From Methanothrix sp. (lineage in GTDB: Archaea > Halobacteriota > Methanosarcinia > Methanotrichales > Methanotrichaceae), in contig JAUCQD010000032.1 in NCBI GenBank assembly GCA_030372945.1, forward strand, positions 1-46,188: a DNA stretch of 46,188 bases. Reading direction: 5' to 3'. Position numbers and translations under genes: made by a program. Below are positions 39,178 to 46,188 of this stretch, in pieces; positions within the stretch are counted from its first letter, which is position 1, and every line of letters begins with the position of its first letter. Under the pieces are notes generated by a model. The model saw only the letters and a program-made list of their open reading frames with translations, had not been told where the DNA came from and searched no databases.

Positions 39178-40076
39178 GCCTTCAGGAGCGTTGCCGCTCC
39201 GTATATGATAAGGGTGACGATCAAGATGGAAGACGCCAGGGCCCCCATAAACTCAGGAATGCTCTCGGTAATGAATGTCAGGCCCAAGACGATGACCAGG
39301 CACGAGAAAATGATCATCGGAATTACCTTCAGGGCGCCCAGGTCCCCAGGATTGACAGACGATCCGCCCGAATCCGGATCATCTGTGAAGTCCTCCTCTG
39401 GTTCGTTCATAGCCGATTGACCTTCGTCCTGGACCGATGAATACGCGGGTCGTTTTCTGAAGCGCCTCTGCCCTTGCACAAAGCCATTCCTTGGCGAATT
39501 TTGCAAGCTTTCCTCACTGGGCAGCTCTGCATTTGAATTTTCATCCCGATCTTTGGGACGGGTCGCAGACCTGTAACGCTGAAGGTCGCTCTCCTTGGAG
39601 AAGACAATGCGCCTTGGCTCTTTCGCCTCGTCATCCTCCAAGTCCTCATCCAAGAGCTCGACATCTATGCCTTCCAAGTCTTCTGCCTCTTCAGTTTCCA
39701 AGTCGTCCAGGTCCTCTTCAATCTGCACCTCGGGGTCTTCTAGATCGTCGCCGGGATCTTCCGAGTCACGCAAAAGTGTGATAGGCACACGACTCTTGCC
39801 TTCGTTACTCGTCAAAAGAATCTCACCATCAAGCCGATCAACATTGGAAGGCATCCTGGCCATAACTGGTATCGTCTCCTCCAAAACTACATAATGGTCT
39901 GGCCTTCTCAGGCGTACTGCCTTGAATACAGGATCGCTTGCCACCAGGGAGACGTTGGTGGGCTCGCCATGATTGACGATCTTGAGGTTGAAGATGGTCT
40001 CTTCTCCTGGTAGGAGACGAAGTACGATCGGCCCCGTCTGCACGGAGCCATCATTGATGTGAACAACCCGGTCCAA
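39174..40076 (-). CDS. Hypothetical archaeal protein: N-terminal beta-rich domain, acidic linker, two C-terminal TM helices
   Basis: Coding frame with an Asp/Glu-rich segment and TM segments [17 protein letters not shown] and [23 protein letters not shown] 40076 ([10 protein letters not shown]) placed after the TATA-like region is preferred to the ORF start at 40259. Confidence 0.75.
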   Translation of the reverse strand: MDRVVHINDGSVQTGPIVLRLLPGEETIFNLKIVNHGEPTNVSLVASDPVFKAVRLRRPDHYVVLEETIPVMARMPSNVDRLDGEILLTSNEGKSRVPITLLRDSEDPGDDLEDPEVQIEEDLDDLETEEAEDLEGIDVELLDEDLEDDEAKEPRRIVFSKESDLQRYRSATRPKDRDENSNAELPSEESLQNSPRNGFVQGQRRFRKRPAYSSVQDEGQSAMNEPEEDFTDDPDSGGSSVNPGDLGALKVIPMIIFSCLVIVLGLTFITESIPEFMGALASSILIVTLIIYGAATLLKA

Positions 40077-40132
40077 TCTCAACCCCCACAACGAAGATAT
40101 AACATAATGTTGTATAAATATTTCGCCTGTTG

Positions 40133-40173
40133 GCCAGTAGAAGACCCTTCCCGGGTCTTTCGCGGCTACTGGC
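40133..40173. other. Nested intergenic hairpin
   Basis: Outer GCCAGTAG...CTACTGGC and inner AAGACCC-TTCCC-GGGTCTT inverted repeats. Confidence 0.6.
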
Positions 40174-40180
40174 GCCCTGG

Positions 40181-40363
40181 CTAATTCCTCAAGTCTGGCG
40201 GGAGCATGTTGGGAATTCCGTCCTCGATTGGGTAGCATTCCTTGCAGGCCTGACAGCAAAGCTTACCAGTCACGATCTCTTTTTCATTCTCCTCAAAGAC
40301 CTCAAGTGATAGGTCTCCCTTGCATAACGGACAGGCCAGAATGTCAAGAAGATCACGTTTCAT
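40181..40363 (-). CDS. Trm112-family zinc-ribbon protein
   Basis: MKRDLLDILACPLCKGDLSLEV...CCQACKECYPIEDGIPNMLP. Confidence 0.92.
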   Translation of the reverse strand: MKRDLLDILACPLCKGDLSLEVFEENEKEIVTGKLCCQACKECYPIEDGIPNMLPPDLRN

Positions 40364-40438
40364 CAGCCTGAAGATCTATTGCTGCAATATTAAATCTTTG
40401 CATGAGAAGATACAATGATTGATCGGCCGGATGATCAT

Positions 40439-41521
40439 TCAGATGATGCCCATCTCTGCGAGCCTGTCTGGCAGATATTTCCTGGTCACAAAGTCCAGGC
40501 CCTTGCCTGCGAAGGCCTGCTGCTCTGCCTTCTTCTTGAGATCCATCTGCAGCCTGATCTGCTTTTCCCAGTAGGGTGTATTGAACCTAGGATCTGAAAG
40601 CTCGCTTCTCAGGGCTTGCATATCCTGATCTGTGAGCTTGTCGGTTGAGAGGTTGTACTCCACGATGTCGCTTGGCTGAACGCCTAAGAACCGCGCCGAG
40701 GGAGTGACCAGATGCTCGGAGAGATGAGCGCTCTTGATGGCCCCGTAGGCTATGCTGGCGAAGATGCGATAGGACCAGGGATCGCCATCTGTGAACACTA
40801 CGACTGGCAATTTCAGCTCGGAGTTCAGCCTCTTTATGATGCGGCGTGTGGAACGTGCGGGTTGCCCCTTGATATGCACCAGTATGGCGCCGAACTCCTC
40901 ATCGAAACCGTTCTCGATCAGTCGTGCATACATTCCGCCCGTCTCGATCGCCATGACCATCTTCGCATCGTGGCTCAGGAACTGGATGTTATCCACATTG
41001 AAGGGGATCTGGTAGCCTGCCTCGCCAACATCCTCCTGGCAGTGCATCTCCCGCTCGCCGCGCCTTGTCTGCTCCCTGAGGCGCAGTGGCCCGAAGACCG
41101 CTGCCCCGTCCTCCTCAGGCCGGATGTGGAAGTCCTCGCGCTGCAAGGCGGTCACTATCTCCAGATCCTCGATCAGCCTGTCGCTCTCTGCCTGCTCATG
41201 GAATTTGGCGATGTCCCAGTTCTCGGAGATGTAATAGATCTCCCTCAGTGTTGAGCCTCGGTTGTTCTTCAAATGCTCCTTGATGAGAAGCTCTGACAGA
41301 TAGACGGTCTTGAGCAGGGTCTTGGCACCGCGCACAGTCTTCACGCTGCGTCTTGTCTCCTGATCTCCATAGACCCAGACATCGTCCTTAGTGCTGTACT
41401 CGATATTGCCCTTCGTCCGAGAGGGCAGGGATATGTGAGGCACAATGCCTTCCTGGAACTGATTATAAAGGTCGCTGGCCAGGCCCAGCAGTCTCTCCTG
41501 AGTTATCTTGTTTTTTTCCAT
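40439..41521 (-). CDS. top6A: DNA topoisomerase VI subunit A
   Basis: [52 protein letters not shown] Toprim/Spo11 motifs. Confidence 0.97.
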   Translation of the reverse strand: MEKNKITQERLLGLASDLYNQFQEGIVPHISLPSRTKGNIEYSTKDDVWVYGDQETRRSVKTVRGAKTLLKTVYLSELLIKEHLKNNRGSTLREIYYISENWDIAKFHEQAESDRLIEDLEIVTALQREDFHIRPEEDGAAVFGPLRLREQTRRGEREMHCQEDVGEAGYQIPFNVDNIQFLSHDAKMVMAIETGGMYARLIENGFDEEFGAILVHIKGQPARSTRRIIKRLNSELKLPVVVFTDGDPWSYRIFASIAYGAIKSAHLSEHLVTPSARFLGVQPSDIVEYNLSTDKLTDQDMQALRSELSDPRFNTPYWEKQIRLQMDLKKKAEQQAFAGKGLDFVTRKYLPDRLAEMGII

Positions 41522-41523
41522 TG

Positions 41524-43365
41524 CTAGATCACCCTGGCCCCAGTGACGATCTCGGCCTCCAGCCCCTCGACCACAGGATCTGCAAAAGAAGCCCCGTCTG
41601 AGCGAACGCTGTAGCAGAGGGTAGCGCTTTCGCCCGGCCCGATAGAGAGCTTCCAGTGGTAATCATAGACGTCGCCCATTGCAACGACCTTGGCAGCCGG
41701 AGAGACAAAGACTGCTTCCTGCCTGAGCACCTCATGCAACTTGAAGGATCTCGTCAGATCGCTGTGATTTTTTACCTCGATCTTGACGGCAGAGAGGCCG
41801 TTTTGCATCTCAACATGTCGAAACACAAGCAGGTTGCCCATTATCTTGGCCACAACTGGGCCGATGTCCGGTTCATCCTTTTCAAGGATATCCGAGAGCT
41901 TCTCGGCAATCCTGGGCAGTATCTTTCTTATGATCTCCTCCTTCTCTCGGCGCTCAGAGAGAATGCTCTGCCTGCTGAGATAGCGGCGCAGCTTCCTTGC
42001 TACCTCTTTAAGTCCCAGGTCTATCTCTGATAGAATTTCGGGCACGTCTGCCACGGCATCCTTGCTCTCTGATGTGAATGGAATATTAGTCGAGGCGATA
42101 TGCACAAGTAGCACAGCCGGACCGACTGGGACGCCCGAGCCTGTGGGCTGGCCAAGAGAATAGTTCTTCCAAGAGACGCCTTCCACAGCGTGTGTGATTG
42201 CACATGCTCCCTGCTGGTAGACTAAAGGAACGCGATTGGCAAATCTGAGGATCTCCACACGGCTCTCCTTCTCCAGCTCTCCACCAAATCCAAGGCCCAC
42301 CTCCACCAGGAAGGGATTGCCTGAGTAAACTGAGACAGGCCTGACTGTTGTGGCTATGAAGTCCAATCTGAACTCCTTCTCCAGGCCAGCCTTGATAAGC
42401 TCCTCTCCAATTGGAGACAAGCAATCTACTGGAGGAGACTTCACCCTGATCTGTTTGAAGGCCGCCAAAAGGCGTTTTGCCTCATCGTGGTTCAAGTCTG
42501 CAGGATGGCGTTCAGGGTCTAGGTTCGCCAGATTGCATAGCTCCTGAGCTGATATTGTGCCTATGCTGGAGAACGTCTCCTTCAAGAAGACGCGTAGCTT
42601 CTTCTTGTCAGTGTACCTTAGGAGCTTGATCAGCTCGCCAAGCTCAATTCCTGCGGGATGAGGTTGAATTGCATAGGCCCTCTTGGGCAAGACTTCTGTG
42701 GCCCTCTCGAAGACCTCGACGTTGCCTTCGGGCTCCACAAGGGTTATGCGAGCATGCGGGTTGACAATGGCTGCGCTCTTCAGTGAGCCGAAGACAGACT
42801 GGCGACGGCTTCGGACATAAGAGCCCTCCATCTCCATCTCAACTCTAGTGCCGCGAGGCCGCTCCCACTCCACATCCTCTGCCTTGAGGATCTCGGGCTC
42901 GTTCTTCATTGTGTTTATCATGAGCTCGCAATAGCGGGCTGGCCTGCCAGGGCCGATCTTGGAGATGACTTTGGTGGGCTTGCCGCTTGTAAGCTGAGAA
43001 TAAAGCACTGCTGCAGAGATCCCTATGCCCTGCTGGCCGCGGCTCTGACGTAATGTGTGAAAACGCGAGCCGTAAAGCAGCTTCGCAAAGACCCTTGGAA
43101 TCTCATCGGACACAATGCCAGGTCCGTTGTCCTCTACTATGACCTGATAATAATCGCCGCTGCGTTTTACCTGCACGAAGATATCCGGCAGTATTCCGGC
43201 ATCCTCGCAGGCATCCAGTGAATTGTCCACTGCCTCTTTCACGCAGGTGATTAGGGCGCGAGGCGCCGAGTCGAACCCGAGTATCTGACGGTTTTTCTCA
43301 AAAAATTCAGCTACAGAGATGGCCTTTTGCTGCTTGGCCAGCTCCTCGGCAATTTCCATAGCCAA
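41524..43365 (-). CDS. top6B: DNA topoisomerase VI subunit B
   Basis: [81 protein letters not shown] ATPase motifs. Confidence 0.98.
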   Translation of the reverse strand: MAMEIAEELAKQQKAISVAEFFEKNRQILGFDSAPRALITCVKEAVDNSLDACEDAGILPDIFVQVKRSGDYYQVIVEDNGPGIVSDEIPRVFAKLLYGSRFHTLRQSRGQQGIGISAAVLYSQLTSGKPTKVISKIGPGRPARYCELMINTMKNEPEILKAEDVEWERPRGTRVEMEMEGSYVRSRRQSVFGSLKSAAIVNPHARITLVEPEGNVEVFERATEVLPKRAYAIQPHPAGIELGELIKLLRYTDKKKLRVFLKETFSSIGTISAQELCNLANLDPERHPADLNHDEAKRLLAAFKQIRVKSPPVDCLSPIGEELIKAGLEKEFRLDFIATTVRPVSVYSGNPFLVEVGLGFGGELEKESRVEILRFANRVPLVYQQGACAITHAVEGVSWKNYSLGQPTGSGVPVGPAVLLVHIASTNIPFTSESKDAVADVPEILSEIDLGLKEVARKLRRYLSRQSILSERREKEEIIRKILPRIAEKLSDILEKDEPDIGPVVAKIMGNLLVFRHVEMQNGLSAVKIEVKNHSDLTRSFKLHEVLRQEAVFVSPAAKVVAMGDVYDYHWKLSIGPGESATLCYSVRSDGASFADPVVEGLEAEIVTGARVI

Positions 43366-43378
43366 AGGAAAAAGAGGG

Positions 43379-43609
43379 CTAGAGCTCGGCCCCGACCACA
43401 GTCTGGGTGGCAGTGACGTTGTCTATCTCTCGGATGACATCCACGAGCTTGTTCAGCATGCTCAGACCCTCTACCTCGATTATGACCACGAAGTCGAATT
43501 CGCCGAATACATGGTAGACGTCTTTGATGCCATCGATGTCCTGCAAAGCATTATAGACAGTTTTCTCCTGTCCTGGGACCACCTTCACCATCGTTACTCC
43601 AATTACCAT
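43379..43609 (-). CDS. Stand-alone Lrp/AsnC ligand-binding (RAM) domain protein
   Basis: [46 protein letters not shown] without an HTH. Confidence 0.9.
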   Translation of the reverse strand: MVIGVTMVKVVPGQEKTVYNALQDIDGIKDVYHVFGEFDFVVIIEVEGLSMLNKLVDVIREIDNVTATQTVVGAEL

Positions 43610-43656
43610 GTTATTTCACCCATGTTATAGAGCTTCAGCACATTATATAAAACTTT

Positions 43657-44478
43657 TCAGCTCTTTCTGCCTATGTGGTAGGTCTCCACCTCTTCGTCGC
43701 CCTCTTGCTCGGGCCAGCCATTCAAAGACTCACTTTTTTTGGACCTGGATCTCTTTGCCACAGGCCTCTCAGCCTCTTGAAGCTGTTCGATCTTGGCCTC
43801 AGGCTTGTCCGCAGTTTCTGTCTCCACTTTTGTGCTGCTCTCTGACAAGTCGGCTCTCAAAGATGAGAGCGCGCGAATTACCATTTGCCTGTAGTGCTCA
43901 ATGTCAGTATGATAATGCTCCATGGCTCTCTGTGCATCCTGGATCGGTGAAGATGAAACCTTGTCGGCTGTATCAAAGCCACTGCTGACCGAAACGGGCT
44001 TGACGCCCTTCAAGACCTGCAGCCGTTCTGATGTACGCCTGGCTGTGTCCATGATCCACTGATCTCTTGTAGCCTTATCCACCTGTTGAATGGACTCGGC
44101 GCGCAGGGAGATGATGATGTTGCCATCTTCAGTCTGGTAGAGATTGGGCTTGCCCACCACTGCTACATAGGCAGGAGCCTCCATGTTGGCCAGGATCTGT
44201 GCAGCTTCCGGTTGATACTGACCGGCATAGATCAGAATGCTGCCTGTGGGGTCGACCACTCTGCCCCGCCAGTACTCAGTGTCACCGCCAATGTCGTCCT
44301 TCTCGGTTAGGGTGCCGACAATGAAGACGCGGTTGCATTTTGCGCCGGTCGGCGTAAGCAGGTACTGAGGAGCATATTGGTGCTGATCCTCCCCGTCCCG
44401 GAAAGAGTAGTTGGAGCTCTTCAGCTCCTCGGCAAAGATCCTGCGCGCAACCTCTCTAGAAAATCCCGCCATCATCAC
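43657..44478 (-). CDS. RPA-associated OB-fold protein (COG3390-like)
   Basis: ARRIFAEELKSSNYSFRDGEDQHQYAPQYLLTPTGAKCNRVFIVGTLTEKDD...GRVVDPTGSILIYAGQYQPEAA; overlaps the RPA stop. Confidence 0.88.
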   Translation of the reverse strand: MMMAGFSREVARRIFAEELKSSNYSFRDGEDQHQYAPQYLLTPTGAKCNRVFIVGTLTEKDDIGGDTEYWRGRVVDPTGSILIYAGQYQPEAAQILANMEAPAYVAVVGKPNLYQTEDGNIIISLRAESIQQVDKATRDQWIMDTARRTSERLQVLKGVKPVSVSSGFDTADKVSSSPIQDAQRAMEHYHTDIEHYRQMVIRALSSLRADLSESSTKVETETADKPEAKIEQLQEAERPVAKRSRSKKSESLNGWPEQEGDEEVETYHIGRKS

Positions 44479-45701
44479 ACCCCCATTGAGCCGATCAGCT
44501 CATCGACTTGGGCGACGGTCACTGGCGATGCCTCATTTATCGTCTCAACCAGAAGATAGCGATCAACCCTCGGTCCAGTGATGCTGAAGTATCTGCCCAC
44601 CAGCTTGCCCTCGATCAGACTGCGCACCACCTCGTGATCGAGCGCTTCCATAGCCATCTTCCTGGCTTCATCTAGCGTGAGTCCAACCAGTCGCTCCGTG
44701 GTCTCACGGTTGATCAGCACATCCTGCACATGACGGCCATCGTCAATGACGGCTTTTATGCGCAGATCGTAGGTGCCTTCCACCTTTCCGTGCTCGCTGC
44801 AAATGCCCTTGGCCAAAGAACGCTTGCAAACGGGACATCGCTTGATCAGGCCTGAGCCCTTCTGCACGTCCACCAGGGCGCCAGCGAACTCCACCGATTG
44901 AGAGCCTACCTCAATATCGATATCTAGAGGCTCAATCTTGCTCGTTCTGTTCAGCTTTACGCTGAACCTTCCCAAAAATTCGTCGGTGACCACATTCTTC
45001 AGATGGTAGCTCTTGCCCTCCTCAAGATTTGGCAGTTCTGCCTTGGTCCACTTCACGAACTTGATGGAACCGGTATCGTCTCCGATCAAGCCCGACTGAG
45101 AGATGGCATCGCTGTTCGTCTCCCAGAGCTGAGTCACCTTTACAGTCAGATCTATCCATCGGCCTGGCTCATTGATCTCCACGACCTTGAGATGTTCAAC
45201 AGGCCTTATGCTGGGTTTTGCCTCGACTTCGTTCTCCAGAGCCTGGATCTGGCTGGCTCTGTTCAGCTTTACGCTGAACCTGCCTTGGAACTCATCAGTG
45301 ACTGCATTCTTCAGAAGATAGCTCTTGCCAAGCTCCAGATCTGGCAGGCCCGACTTTGCCCACTTCACGAACTTTATAGATCCTGAGTCATCGCCCACGA
45401 GGCCGGTTTGAGAGATAGCTTCTGTCGCGGGCTCCCATATGTCCAGGACCTTTACCTTCAGATCCACCCACTTGCCTGGCCCGTTGATCTCCGAGACCTT
45501 GACCATAACAGAACCTGGCCCAGAGAAGGGCATTGCTCCATGCTCCTTCAGGAAATAGTTCAAAACCGATCTGCGCGCCTCGCCATCTGGCACGCGGAAT
45601 TCTTCGATGAGCTTCTTTAAGCGAGACTCGATCTCTTCGTTTGGGACAATGATCTTTTGATCCCTGAGGCGAGATGATATCTGATCCACCAGTTCTTTCA
45701 T
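44475..45701 (-). CDS. Replication protein A (ssDNA-binding), two OB folds plus C-terminal zinc finger/OB
   Basis: WVDLKVKVLDIWEP...TGLVGDDSGSIKFVKW OB motifs (twice) and CPVCKRSLAKGICSEHG zinc finger. Confidence 0.94.
   Translation of the reverse strand: MKELVDQISSRLRDQKIIVPNEEIESRLKKLIEEFRVPDGEARRSVLNYFLKEHGAMPFSGPGSVMVKVSEINGPGKWVDLKVKVLDIWEPATEAISQTGLVGDDSGSIKFVKWAKSGLPDLELGKSYLLKNAVTDEFQGRFSVKLNRASQIQALENEVEAKPSIRPVEHLKVVEINEPGRWIDLTVKVTQLWETNSDAISQSGLIGDDTGSIKFVKWTKAELPNLEEGKSYHLKNVVTDEFLGRFSVKLNRTSKIEPLDIDIEVGSQSVEFAGALVDVQKGSGLIKRCPVCKRSLAKGICSEHGKVEGTYDLRIKAVIDDGRHVQDVLINRETTERLVGLTLDEARKMAMEALDHEVVRSLIEGKLVGRYFSITGPRVDRYLLVETINEASPVTVAQVDELIGSMGV
44925..45497 (-). repeat. Tandem duplicated OB-fold modules inside RPA (copies about 45237-45497 and 44925-45185)
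   Basis: 312-nt offset; about 60 of 87 aligned residues identical by eye; nucleotide string CTGTTCAGCTTTACGCTGAACCT shared at 44947 and 45259. Confidence 0.85.
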
Positions 45702-45771
45702 GACATTCTGCCCCCTAATTTTTATTGAGAGGTGACTTTAACTTGGCTGAGATGCTATTTAAAGGAGAGCT

Positions 45772-46188
45772 GTGCGGGGCGAAAGTGATCTATGCCAGGC
45801 AGTCCTGGAAGGACTGCTAATGCAAATCGCTGCGTGGTTTGGAAAAATCGATCAAGAGACAGGCTCCTTCCTCCCGGCAGGAGATACGGATGCGATGGTC
45901 GAGGCGCTGCTATGTCAGGAGGAGCATGCAGCGTGCCCTGCCCATCAGATCGATTTGCGTGCTCTTGCAAAGGATTGTGGATTTGTGGCTGGCGACCGCG
46001 AATACAACTTTCGCCTGAGGGAGGTGGCCATGGAAAAGGTCCGCCGCCAGCTCAAACTCCTGGTTACAGCTGAGCAGGACCTGCTTTTGGCGGTTGAGGC
46101 CCTCGATGACCTCAACAGGGTCGTGAATTTGCTGGACGAGCGGCTCTACGAGCGGTCCCGCCTGCGCAGGCAGGAGATTATGCACGGG
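45772..46188 (+). CDS. Nop5/Nop56-like C/D box sRNP protein, N-terminal fragment cut by the right edge
   Basis: Open frame, not in the ORF track because no stop: MQIAAWFGKIDQETGSF...QLKLLVTAEQDLLLAVEALDDLNRVVNLLDERLYE. Start is GTG 45772 (after AAAGGAG) or ATG 45820. Confidence 0.82.
   Translation, partial: MRGESDLCQAVLEGLLMQIAAWFGKIDQETGSFLPAGDTDAMVEALLCQEEHAACPAHQIDLRALAKDCGFVAGDREYNFRLREVAMEKVRRQLKLLVTAEQDLLLAVEALDDLNRVVNLLDERLYERSRLRRQEIMHG

Noticed and set aside
39595-39894. Ser/Lys-rich plus-strand ORF ([20 protein letters not shown]...)
   Set aside because: Low-complexity translation of the complement of the Asp/Glu-rich linker of the minus-strand gene.
1-46188. CRISPR arrays, insertion sequences, integrases, toxin-antitoxin or defence genes
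   Set aside because: None seen; the window reads as housekeeping and cofactor genes throughout.

Overview
The window is a gene-dense, almost entirely chromosomal-core segment of a methanogenic archaeon. It looks like Methanosarcinales, probably Methanothrix/Methanosaeta-like; that assignment is inferred from gene content and not from a search. Supported contents: an ABC exporter trio; pterin/F420 genes (DHPS-like and CofE); tRNA-Ala(CGC); aEF-1beta plus a small zinc-ribbon gene missing from the ORF track; an MfnE-like kinase; GluRS; a DGGGP synthase (UbiA family); GT2 and phosphohexomutase; Alba; RlmE; RNase P RNA; DUF99; a GerW/DUF2953 cluster; leuA-like/ilvB/ilvN/ilvC; a REC-PAS protein; a secreted beta-helix protein; a long tetrapyrrole, sulfur-carrier and molybdopterin gene run; CDC48; an HMA/flavoprotein/CooC/SBP/FmdE-like locus; pyrG; Top6A/B; RPA and its partner; and the start of a Nop5-like gene at the right edge. 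No CRISPR array, transposon or rRNA was seen. The most interesting items are: (1) a possible metal-handling locus combining secreted FmdE-like protein, NikA/DppA-like SBP, CooC and HMA, with an internal terminator-like hairpin and repeats around its promoter; (2) a CofE-cytidine deaminase fusion; (3) a NUDIX-GluRS fusion ORF with a hairpin and G-rich loop in its leader; (4) a glycosyltransferase broken by a frameshift at a TG dinucleotide repeat; (5) methanogen-specific DUF1890/DUF1894 genes embedded among ThiS/ThiF/MoaD/MoaE; (6) a structured, promoter-bearing intergenic region after ilvC.
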